A stretch of DNA of 21,668 bases from JBBATK01 sp039810585. GTDB taxonomy: Bacteria > Bacteroidota > Ignavibacteria > Kapaibacteriales > NICIL-2. The notes under the pieces were generated by a model. It was given only the letters and a program-made list of their open reading frames with translations. It was not told where the DNA came from and did no database searches. The stretch covers positions 1-21,668 of the forward strand of contig JBDHXF010000056.1 of assembly GCA_039810585.1 (NCBI GenBank), written 5' to 3'. The translations under genes were made by a program, and so were the position numbers. Positions 15,746 through 21,668 of the stretch are shown one piece after another. Every line of letters starts with the position of its first letter. The stretch's first letter is position 1.

Positions 15746-17623
15746 ATGAATCCTGTCCTCAAGGCTCTCGAAAAACGAGTGCTTCTCTTTGACGGTGCCA
15801 CAGGCACCAATCTTCAATCTCAAAACCTGAGTGCTGACGACTTTGGCGGCAAGCACTTTGAAGGTTGTAACGAGATGCTCTGTATCACCAATCAGGCGGC
15901 CGTGCGTCGTGTGCATGAGGACTTCCTTCAAGCCGGTGCGGATATTATTGAGACCAATTCCTTCGGCTCGACGTCGATCGTCCTAGCCGAGTACGACATT
16001 GCTGATCGTTCCTACGAACTCTCGCGTCTCTCCGCCGAGATAGCTCGCGAGTGTGCCTTGGAACACAGCACGCCCGAGCGTCCCCGTTTCGTAGCCGGCT
16101 CATTGGGGCCGGGAACCAAACTCCCCTCGCTCAACCACATCGACTTTCAGGGTGTGGAGGAAGCCTACTATGTGTCGGCCAAGGGTCTCATCGACGGCGG
16201 TTCGGATTTGCTCTGCATCGAGACGTGTCAGGACATGCTGCAGCTCAAAGCTGCCATCAGCGGTGCGGAGCGCGCCATTGCGGAATGGAAAGCAGCGGGT
16301 GTGAAGGACTGGCGCGAGGGCGAGATTCCCATCATAGCCAGCGTGACAATTGAGACAACGGGTACGATGCTCATGGGCACCGAAATAGCAGCGGCGCTCA
16401 CCTCACTCGAGCCCTACGACTCGGTGAAAGTGATCGGGATGAACTGTGCTACGGGTCCGAAGGAAATGGAGGAGAATGTTCGCTTCCTCAGTCAAAACTC
16501 CCCCAAGCCCGTCTTCGTCATGCCCAATGCAGGACTACCTGAAAACATTGGTGGCGTTGCTCACTACCACCTCTCGCCTGAGGAGATGCAAAAATGGATG
16601 AAGCGATACGTGGAGGAATTTGATGTACGCGTCATCGGCGGGTGCTGCGGAACCACACACGAACACATCCGCGCTCTGCGTGAGTATCTGGACACTCATG
16701 AAGCGGAGCAGGCTGCGCAGCAGCGCACGAATCATCATTCCGCTGTGAGTTTTGTCCCCAGTGTCTCCAGTTTGTTCTCCACCATCACCATGCGCGTGGA
16801 TCCCGCGCCCTTGCTTGTGGGTGAGCGCTGCAATGCCAATGGATCGAAGAAATTTCGCGAGCTGTTGTTAGCGGAAGATTACGATGCGATGGTGAACATG
16901 GCCAAGGAACAAATCCGCGAAGGTGCGCATGTGCTGGATGTGTGTGTGGCCTATGTGGGACGTGATGAAGTGCGTGATATGACGGAGGTAATTCGTCGTT
17001 TCAACACATCAGTCACCATTCCATTAATGATTGACTCCACGGAAGTGCCTGTCATTGAAGCGGCATTGAAATTATATGGCGGACGAGCCATTATTAATTC
17101 CATCAACTTCGAGGATGGCACCGCCAAAGCGGATAAGATTTTGCATTTGGCCAAGAAGTACGGTGCGGCAGTGGTTGCGTTATCGATTGACGAGGAGGGA
17201 CAAGCCTACAGTTTCGAAAAGAAAATATCTATCGCCAAACGCATACGCGATCATGCAGTAACTGTGCACGGTATGCGCGAGGATGATTTAATATTTGATG
17301 CCTTGACCTTTCCGCTGGGGAGTGGACAAGAGGACTTGCGGGACAGTGGCATGAATACGATTAATGCTATTCGGGAAATTAAGCGCATTATGCCGCGAGC
17401 TAAAACGATACTGGGGTTAAGTAATGCGAGCTTTGGATTAAAGCCGCATATACGACACATTTTAAATTCTGTCTTCTTGCATTACGCCATTGAGGCGGGG
17501 CTTGATATGGCAATCGTGCATGCGTCGAAGATCATGCCGCTGTATAAAATCGATGAGCAAGGACGGGAGCTGTGTCGTCAATTAATATTTGACGAACGCA
17601 AATGGGAAGAAGTGGCAGGCTAA
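15746..17623 (+). CDS. metH: Methionine synthase, homocysteine and pterin modules only (MetH N-terminal half)
   Basis: Residues 1-325 are a zinc-dependent homocysteine methyltransferase module: FDGATGTNLQ (15-24), the zinc ligands C234 in GMNCATGP and C300/C301 in GGCCGT. Residues 345-620 are a pterin-binding module: VGERCNANGSKKF (358-370), MIDST (428-432), NSINFEDG (451-458), GLSNASFGL (557-565) and IVHASKIMPL (590-599). Classical MetH has about 1,200 residues with a cobalamin-binding and an AdoMet activation domain after this point. Here the protein ends at residue 625, right after the pterin module, and a strong terminator follows within 75 bases. It is therefore a two-module protein that would need a separate cobalamin protein in trans, or have another methyl acceptor. 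It has no Shine-Dalgarno sequence; the ATG fixes the family N-terminus. By hand count, 60-base blocks near the 3' end are about 40-48% G+C against 53-67% in the first half. Confidence 0.9.
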   Translation: MNPVLKALEKRVLLFDGATGTNLQSQNLSADDFGGKHFEGCNEMLCITNQAAVRRVHEDFLQAGADIIETNSFGSTSIVLAEYDIADRSYELSRLSAEIARECALEHSTPERPRFVAGSLGPGTKLPSLNHIDFQGVEEAYYVSAKGLIDGGSDLLCIETCQDMLQLKAAISGAERAIAEWKAAGVKDWREGEIPIIASVTIETTGTMLMGTEIAAALTSLEPYDSVKVIGMNCATGPKEMEENVRFLSQNSPKPVFVMPNAGLPENIGGVAHYHLSPEEMQKWMKRYVEEFDVRVIGGCCGTTHEHIRALREYLDTHEAEQAAQQRTNHHSAVSFVPSVSSLFSTITMRVDPAPLLVGERCNANGSKKFRELLLAEDYDAMVNMAKEQIREGAHVLDVCVAYVGRDEVRDMTEVIRRFNTSVTIPLMIDSTEVPVIEAALKLYGGRAIINSINFEDGTAKADKILHLAKKYGAAVVALSIDEEGQAYSFEKKISIAKRIRDHAVTVHGMREDDLIFDALTFPLGSGQEDLRDSGMNTINAIREIKRIMPRAKTILGLSNASFGLKPHIRHILNSVFLHYAIEAGLDMAIVHASKIMPLYKIDEQGRELCRQLIFDERKWEEVAG

Positions 17624-17662
17624 GCTACGTCCCTAGCGGCTTAAGCGGTGATGAAGCAAATG

Positions 17663-17700
17663 AAAAAGTCCGGATTGCATGAATCCGGACTTTTTGTTTT
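17663..17700. terminator. Strong bidirectional terminator between convergent genes
   Basis: A perfect 14-bp stem (17663-17676 with 17682-17695) around the loop GCATG. The arms start with five A and end with five T, so a T-run follows the G+C-rich part on either strand. It serves the methionine synthase gene and the convergent small membrane protein gene. Confidence 0.88.
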
Positions 17701-17714
17701 CTCTCCAAAGGCTT

Positions 17715-17993
17715 TTATACAGAACTATGTGGCAACGAGCTGAAGATCGCAGCGCCGATCGTAGCAAAAAAGATGATACCGAGAACGATAGCGACGGCAA
17801 TCCAAATCAGCATTGCTTTGGCATAATTCGATTTGTTCGGATTCTGTCCCGAACCAAAGGCCCACACAAAGAGCATGATGATACCAATAAGCGGCAAGCC
17901 GGCAACGAGAGTCATGAGCAGCCACTCCCCAACCGAAACCACCTTGCTTTCTTCCTGCCCCATAGGTGCAGATTGAATCTCTTGCATTTCCAT
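17715..17993 (-). CDS. Small two-helix membrane protein
   Basis: A 92-residue hypothetical protein. A polar N-terminal part (about 1-20) is followed by the first membrane segment (about 22-46, EWLLMTLVAGLPLIGIIMLF onward), a loop with the motif GSGQNPNKSNYAKA (about 47-60) and a second segment (about 61-84). Proteins with this hairpin and an SGxNPxKxNxAKA-like loop are, to my knowledge, widespread uncharacterised small membrane proteins in Firmicutes and Bacteroidota. The ATG at 17993 has a good ribosome binding site (GGGAG), and the gene ends in the shared terminator. It is monocistronic. The function is unknown. Confidence 0.78.
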   Translation of the reverse strand: MEMQEIQSAPMGQEESKVVSVGEWLLMTLVAGLPLIGIIMLFVWAFGSGQNPNKSNYAKAMLIWIAVAIVLGIIFFATIGAAIFSSLPHSSV

Positions 17994-18139
17994 AGCACTC
18001 CCCTACAATTGTGAAAAGAAACGGACTGTGATCATTCTTTGCACATGAGCCAAAGTTCTCCCCAAAACGGCTCAATACCGGTCGATCTGGCAACCTCTTT
18101 ATTTCCTCGCAACTTAGGAGCCTTTAGTCTCAAAAACAA

Positions 18140-18203
18140 GGCATTTGTGTGCATAACTCGTGAACGACTGAGAGTCTCACGCAGCCTTCGGCTGCGTGGA
18201 AAA
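18140..18203. repeat. Dispersed hairpin element, best copy
   Basis: GGCATTTG (18140-18147) is followed 30 bases later by GAGAGTCTCACG (18170-18181). Then comes a perfect 9-bp stem, 18178-18186 with 18190-18198, on a TTC triloop, and the tail GTGGAAAA. Blocks and spacing match the element at 122-182, and the hairpin plus tail match 66-99. It lies in the 369-base gap between the small membrane protein and the aminotransferase gene, upstream of the latter's promoter box. It has no T-run, so it is not a standard terminator. Confidence 0.55.
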
Positions 18204-18256
18204 CGTGAAAACGAGGTGTTTTAGGGGTCTTCGAACTCTCATCACCTGACATCGGC

Positions 18257-18264
18257 TATTTTTG
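18257..18264 (+). promoter_or_regulatory. Candidate FCB-type -7 box for the aminotransferase gene
   Basis: TATTTTTG matches TAnnTTTG and lies 98 bases before the ATG at 18363, or 53 before the alternative GTG at 18318. No clear -33 element was found. Confidence 0.45.
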
Positions 18265-18362
18265 CTCTGAAGAACAACGAACGATCGACATTCGACGATA
18301 TACTCAACTCGTACGCGGTGCTGAACCACGATACCGATAGCTACGATCTACTATTAGAAAGC

Positions 18363-19838
18363 ATGGCTACACACAAGAAGACCTTGGAAGACTACTTCCG
18401 CCCATTTCGAAATAACGTGATCGGGCAGGGTCAGTGTTTTACCGGCCCATACGGAGAGCATGAGATTCTCTATGCCGACTGGGTAGCGAGTGGTCGTTTA
18501 TACGCCCCAATTGAGCGCGCGATGATGGACGATTTTGGTCCCTACGTTGCCAACACCCACTCCTCCAGCACGGTAACGGCCGATTTAATGACGATGGCCT
18601 ATCATGAGGCCAAGCACATCATCAAGCAGCACGTGGGAGCAAGCTACAGCGACGTGATTATCCCGTGCGGTCCGGGTATGACGTCGGCAGTAAACAAGCT
18701 GCAACGCATTCTGGGATTGCGCGTTCCAGAGCGTTTATCCTCATCGTTGTGTCTGGAGCAATACCAGCGGCCGGTCATTTTCATCACGCACATGGAGCAT
18801 CACTCCAACCAGACCTCATGGCTTGAAACAATAGGAGAGGTGGAGATTATCAATCCGGATGAGCAGGGCAACGTGGATCTCAATCATCTGGAGCAGCTTT
18901 TGAAAAAACACGCGAAGCGTCCCTACAAGATTGCCTCTGTCACTGCTTGCTCTAACGTTACCGGAATCATAACGCCGTATCACGCCGTCGCACGTTTGAT
19001 GCACAAGGCTGGTGGTTATTGTTTTGTGGACTTTGCGGCTTCTGCGCCCTATGTGAACATGAACATGCATCCGGCAAAGGAGTCAGAGCGACTCGATGCC
19101 ATCTTCTTTTCACCGCACAAATTCCTTGGCGGACCGGGCTCGGCCGGCATTTTGATATTCGATTCGCATCTCTATCACAATCGCATTCCCGATCATCCGG
19201 GCGGTGGAACCGTAACGTGGACTAACCCCTGGGGTGGTCACCGCTATGTATCGGTGATCGAAGAACGCGAAGACGGCGGAACACCTGCGTTTCTGCAGAC
19301 CATCCGCGCCGCGCTCAGCATTCGACTCAAAGAGGAGATGGGGGTCAAGAACATCCTGGCTCGAGAAAAAGAATGCATGAATATTCTCTTCAACCGTATG
19401 GCCTCGCTCAAGGGTGTGGTGATTTTAGAGGAGCGTCATCGAGAGCGACTGGGTATGATCAGCTTTCATGTGGAGGGACTCTATCATCAGCTTGCCGTCA
19501 AAATGCTCAACGACCGTTACGGCATACAAATGCGCGGAGGATGCGACTGTGCCGGAACCTATGGTCACTACTTACTGAATATAAGTCCCGAAAAATCACG
19601 TCGTATCACATCCAAAATCGACAAACAACCCACCTACCTCAAGCCCGGCTGGGTGCGCCTGTCGGTCCACCCCGTGATGTCTGACGACGAAATGCACCGC
19701 ATCGCCGATGCGGTAGAAGAACTCAGTCGTAAACACTCAAGCTGGAAACGTGACTACGTCCTCGATAAAGTTCACGGCGAATACCACAACACCAAAGCCG
19801 CTCCCTTTGCAAAGAAATTGCTGCAATCGTGGTTTTGA
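18363..19838 (+). CDS. Class V aminotransferase, cysteine desulfurase/selenocysteine lyase-like
   Basis: A PLP enzyme of fold type I. The 491-residue product is longer than typical SufS/CsdA (about 405). PLP-binding features are H146 in THMEHHSNQ, D223 in CFVDFAASAPY (220-230) and the Schiff-base lysine K253 in FFSPHKFLGGPGSAG (248-262). A cysteine pair, C394 and C396 in RGGCDCAGTYGH, sits where SufS-type desulfurases carry the persulfide cysteine. This supports C-S or C-Se bond cleavage, although the substrate is not certain. The extra length lies mainly in the region after K253 and at the C-terminus. I chose the ATG at 18363; an in-frame GTG at 18318 would add 15 residues. No suf/isc partners are nearby, so a role in general Fe-S assembly is not supported by context. 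Confidence 0.87.
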   Translation: MATHKKTLEDYFRPFRNNVIGQGQCFTGPYGEHEILYADWVASGRLYAPIERAMMDDFGPYVANTHSSSTVTADLMTMAYHEAKHIIKQHVGASYSDVIIPCGPGMTSAVNKLQRILGLRVPERLSSSLCLEQYQRPVIFITHMEHHSNQTSWLETIGEVEIINPDEQGNVDLNHLEQLLKKHAKRPYKIASVTACSNVTGIITPYHAVARLMHKAGGYCFVDFAASAPYVNMNMHPAKESERLDAIFFSPHKFLGGPGSAGILIFDSHLYHNRIPDHPGGGTVTWTNPWGGHRYVSVIEEREDGGTPAFLQTIRAALSIRLKEEMGVKNILAREKECMNILFNRMASLKGVVILEERHRERLGMISFHVEGLYHQLAVKMLNDRYGIQMRGGCDCAGTYGHYLLNISPEKSRRITSKIDKQPTYLKPGWVRLSVHPVMSDDEMHRIADAVEELSRKHSSWKRDYVLDKVHGEYHNTKAAPFAKKLLQSWF

Positions 19839-19863
19839 GGATAGATGGTGCAGCTACGTGGTT

Positions 19864-20280
19864 GGCACCCCAAGCTGAGGCGTGTCACCCCAAGCTGAGT
19901 GCGCGTCACCCCGAGCTGAGTGCGCGTCACCCCGAGCTGAGTGCGCGTCACCCCAAGCTGAGTGCGCGTCACCCCAAGCCGATGCTCGTCACCCCAAGCT
20001 GAAGCGCGTCACCCCAAGCTGATGCGCGTCACCCCAAGCTGATGCGTGTCACCCCGAGCTGAGTGCTCGTAACCCCAAGCTGAGTGCTCGTCACCCCGAG
20101 CTGAGTGCGCGTCACCCCGAGCTGAGTGCGCGTCACCCCAAGCTGAAGCGCGTCACCCCAAGCTGAGTGCGCGTCACCCCAAGCTGAGTGCGCGTCACCC
20201 CAAGCTGAGTGCGCGTCACCCCAAGCTGAAGCGTGTCACCCCAAGCTGAAGCGCGTCACCCCAAGCTGAAGCTTGGGGTT
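19864..20280. repeat. Tandem array, 20 copies of a 20/21-bp unit
   Basis: Twenty head-to-tail copies of a unit beginning GTCACCCC[A/G]AGCTGA and ending in GTGCGC (21-bp form) or AGCGC/TGCGC (20-bp form). I count 11 units of 21 bases and 8 of 20 before the terminal one. The core CACCCC..AGCTGA is nearly invariant: single changes occur in unit 1 (GG for GT), unit 6 (AGCCGA) and unit 11 (GTAACCCC). Variation is concentrated at the A/G position and the tail. There are no unique spacers, so this is not a CRISPR. Mixed unit length breaks any reading frame. It lies between the convergent aminotransferase and thioredoxin-like genes. Confidence 0.95.
20258..20279. terminator. Hairpin closing the tandem array
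   Basis: The last unit is followed by an inverted copy of its core, making a perfect 9-bp stem ACCCCAAGC/GCTTGGGGT (20258-20266 and 20271-20279) with the loop TGAA. It may be a transcription end structure or the scar of an inverted repeat unit; no T-run longer than two follows. Confidence 0.45.
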
Positions 20281-20680
20281 GTGATTGTGAGGACTGCATT
20301 CGGAAGCGGCGGCGACAGCTAAAGCTGCGCCTGCCTTACTACATCTACCTTCGTACGAAGTTCATGGACCAACCCAGTCATTGCGAGCGAAGCGAAGCAA
20401 TCTCGTCAACGACGGTAGGACTCGAACGATTCACCCACAACATTCGCGCACGAGAGCTACAATCGACGTCGAGCCCTGAAGGGGCGATTCATATCAGGGC
20501 GGTGCGAAGCGCCGTCGTACACACGAACGATTGGACAATGTCGTGACTTGCAGGTATTCGAATGACGGACGACAATTTTTCATTCCAACGCTCCCGGCGC
20601 TGACACGAACGACGTAGGCCGACACTATCGAACTCATTTTACCACACGCGAGAACGCGTCATGGAAACAATGCGTCTCAC
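20281..20680. other. Gene-free stretch with several short repeat-like motifs
   Basis: 400 bases with no coding signal. It contains a bulged hairpin GGCGACAGCT/AGCTGCGCC (20311-20331), a perfect 12-bp palindrome CTTCGTACGAAG (20349-20360), the element at 20377-20407, and GCCCTGAAGGGGCGA followed by ATATCAGGGC around 20470-20500, which resembles intergenic repeat motifs seen in many FCB and PVC genomes (from memory). I see no promoter or terminator. Confidence 0.5.
20377..20407. repeat. REP-like element of the ATTGCGAGCGAAGCGAAGCAATC type
   Basis: GTCATTGCGAGCGAAGCGAAGCAATCTCGT has the imperfect inverted ends ATTGC and GCAAT around an AGCGA-rich middle. Very similar dispersed intergenic sequences occur, from memory, in many Bacteroidota and Chlorobi genomes. 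Only one copy is in this window, so the repeat status rests on that knowledge. Confidence 0.5.
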
Positions 20681-21175
20681 CTATTTCAGCCCTGCCTTCA
20701 ACTCTTGCACTTTGGCCAACAAGCGTTCGCCGGATTGTGGATCGCCGCCGAATTCCCAGACGACTGTTTTGCCTTTGCGATCGAGGATGACGTGCATGGG
20801 ATAACCTTGGATGCCAACTTTCTCACAGATGTCGTTACCGAGAGCAACGACGGGAAAGACCGGGTCTTCGGAATGCAGGTATTGTTTGAGCGTTGTGGCG
20901 TCATTGAGTGCGATACCGAGTAGTGCGACGGTGGTGTCGCTCTTCATCTGCTCAGCAAAGGCGTCGAGGCTCTTACGTTCCACGGCGCAGCCGGGGCAAC
21001 CGACAAACCAGAAGTCAAGAACAACAATTTTACCACGCAAGTCACGGAGATGACCGCGGTGTCCGGCTGTGGTGTAGTATTCAAAATCCGTGACTGTGGG
21101 CAGTTCTTCCGTAGGGAGAATGGTTTGTTCAATGCGGGCAATGTATTGTTCACACGACTCCTCTTTTTGAGCGCG
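20681..21175 (-). pseudogene. TlpA/AhpC-type thioredoxin-fold protein, N-terminus missing
   Basis: The C-terminal part of a redoxin. RGKIVVLDFWFVGCPGC carries the CPGC active site, followed by AVERKSLDAFAEQ, a middle strand region, the cis-proline segment QGYPMHVILDRKGK and the usual end GGDPQSGERLLAKVQE. In the family this is a periplasmic or membrane-attached thiol-disulfide oxidoreductase with a signal peptide or lipoprotein anchor. No start is visible here. Continuing the frame upstream of 21040 gives plausible pre-domain sequence (EESCEQYIARIEQTILPTEE, about 21104-21163), and then at about 21175 it runs into DNA that codes for a poly(A) polymerase in another frame. The gene is therefore cut, by recombination or by a wrong assembly join. 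It is convergent with the aminotransferase across the repeat array. Confidence 0.72.
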
Positions 21176-21181
21176 AGCGTG
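21160..21181. other. Junction where two unrelated genes are joined
   Basis: On the minus strand, poly(A) polymerase homology stops after FITLALK (about 21166-21187) and thioredoxin-type sequence takes over in a different frame with EESCEQY (from about 21163 down). Both genes are cut at the same point, with no repeat, IS end or tRNA visible. The exact base cannot be fixed by eye. Confidence 0.6.
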
Positions 21182-21668
21182 ATAAAGCGCTTGCCCAGCG
21201 GTTGTTCCCGTATCACGTCCAGCATGGGAAGCAGGCCGTGGTGCAATCCGCGCTTCTGCAAATCGGTCACGCAGGCCAGCGCATGGCCGGACAGCAGTAA
21301 TTTCAGCATTTCATCGAACAGCCGCGAGGGCGGCACATGCAGTAACAGGGGGGCCAGTTCGCTGATAGGTGCTGCCGTATCGGGATCGATTTTCATGTCG
21401 AGCTTGGCGCCCAGCCGTACCACCCGCAGCATCCGCACAGGATCTTCGCGATATCTGCGTACCGCATCCCCGATGATACGCAGACGCCGTGCCTTCAAGT
21501 CCTCATAGCCGTTCAGATAGTCCCAGATTTCCTCGTGGACGGGATCGAAGAACAGCGCATTCACGGTGAAGTCCCGCCGTCTCGCGTCCTCCTCCTGACT
21601 GCCGAATACGTTATCGCGCAAGAGGCGCCCATGCTCGTCCGCATGCTCATCAGCACTCAGCCCGCCTG
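21166..21668 (-). pseudogene. pcnB: Poly(A) polymerase I (PcnB) fragment, both ends missing
   Basis: The middle part of a class II nucleotidyltransferase that adds poly(A) tails to RNA. From the window edge inward: GRLLRDNVFGSQEEDARRRD, then FTVNALFFDP, RLRIIGDAVRRYREDPVRML (the conserved E-D-P-x-R-M/L-L-R motif), then LRVVRLGAKLDMKIDPDTA and PPSRLFDEMLKLLLSGHAL. This order and wording fit PcnB of beta/gammaproteobacteria more than CCA-adding enzymes of the FCB group. The frame is open to the window edge, so the N-terminal catalytic part may lie beyond it. At the other end homology breaks after FITLALK, where family members continue for about 200 more residues; the open frame goes on to 20944 but is antisense-like noise over the thioredoxin gene. 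G+C of hand-counted blocks is about 58-60%. Confidence 0.8.

Noticed and set aside
19772..19972. Minus-strand open frame with repeated VTRTQLG units
   Set aside because: It is a by-product of consecutive 21-base units; the 20-base units break the frame, and it overlaps the 3' end of the aminotransferase gene.
19864..20280. Possible CRISPR array
   Set aside because: Units are contiguous without unique spacers, the repeat is only 20-21 bases with variable tails, and no cas gene is in the window.
20944..21165. C-terminal continuation of the pcnB frame
   Set aside because: The residues (KRSRVNNTLPALNK and on) match no part of the family and are an off-frame reading of the redoxin gene.
21050..21508. 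Plus-strand 152-residue open frame over the pcnB fragment
   Set aside because: It is the antisense shadow of the pcnB and redoxin frames, Ser/Arg-rich with no family features.

Overview
The window looks like a chromosomal piece of a Gram-negative bacterium of the FCB (Bacteroidota/Chlorobi) group, probably a flagellated deep branch such as Ignavibacteria or Kapabacteria. Four observations support this. A secreted protein ends in a type IX secretion (Por) sorting domain. Four genes have a TAnnTTTG box upstream, the -7 element of Bacteroidota promoters. Several genes lack a clear Shine-Dalgarno sequence. Flagellar export genes lie in the same window. The species assignment is inference. No rRNA, tRNA, transposase or cas gene was recognised.

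Layout. 1-2289: fliP-fliQ-fliR on the minus strand, the membrane gate of the flagellar export apparatus, with two hairpin elements downstream. 2518-4296 (minus): a GT4 glycosyltransferase with a helical TPR-like C-terminal half. 4587-5132 (plus): a GNAT acetyltransferase closed by a strong hairpin. 5202-9713 (minus): a four-gene operon transcribed marR, emrA-like (hlyD family), emrB-like (DHA2 MFS) and tolC-like, that is, a whole tripartite drug pump with its own regulator and a symmetric AT-rich operator candidate in front. 10107-12342 (minus): guaA, a small membrane protein translationally coupled to it by an ATGA overlap, and a VOC-fold protein. 12793-13995 (plus): a secreted T9SS-sorted protein of unknown function. 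14014-15606 (minus): a TPR, coiled-coil and LuxR-type HTH regulator whose last codons overlap the neighbour's terminator. 15746-17623 (plus): a methionine synthase with only the homocysteine and pterin modules, followed by a perfect 14-bp terminator stem shared with a convergent two-helix membrane protein (17715-17993). 18363-19838 (plus): a class V aminotransferase/cysteine desulfurase-like enzyme.

The right end is unusual. Positions 19839-20680 hold no gene. They contain a 20-copy tandem array of a 20/21-bp unit ending in a hairpin, then other short repeat-like motifs. After this comes a TlpA-like thioredoxin-fold gene without its N-terminus, and at about 21160-21180 it joins a poly(A) polymerase (pcnB) fragment that resembles beta/gammaproteobacterial proteins. 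Both reading frames lose homology at the same place, so the last ~500 bases may be a chimeric assembly join or a recent recombination.

I did not find a convincing new multi-gene system. The most notable items are the tandem array, the truncated methionine synthase, a dispersed hairpin element (strong copies at 122-182 and 18140-18203, a weaker one at 72-99), and the junction at the right end.
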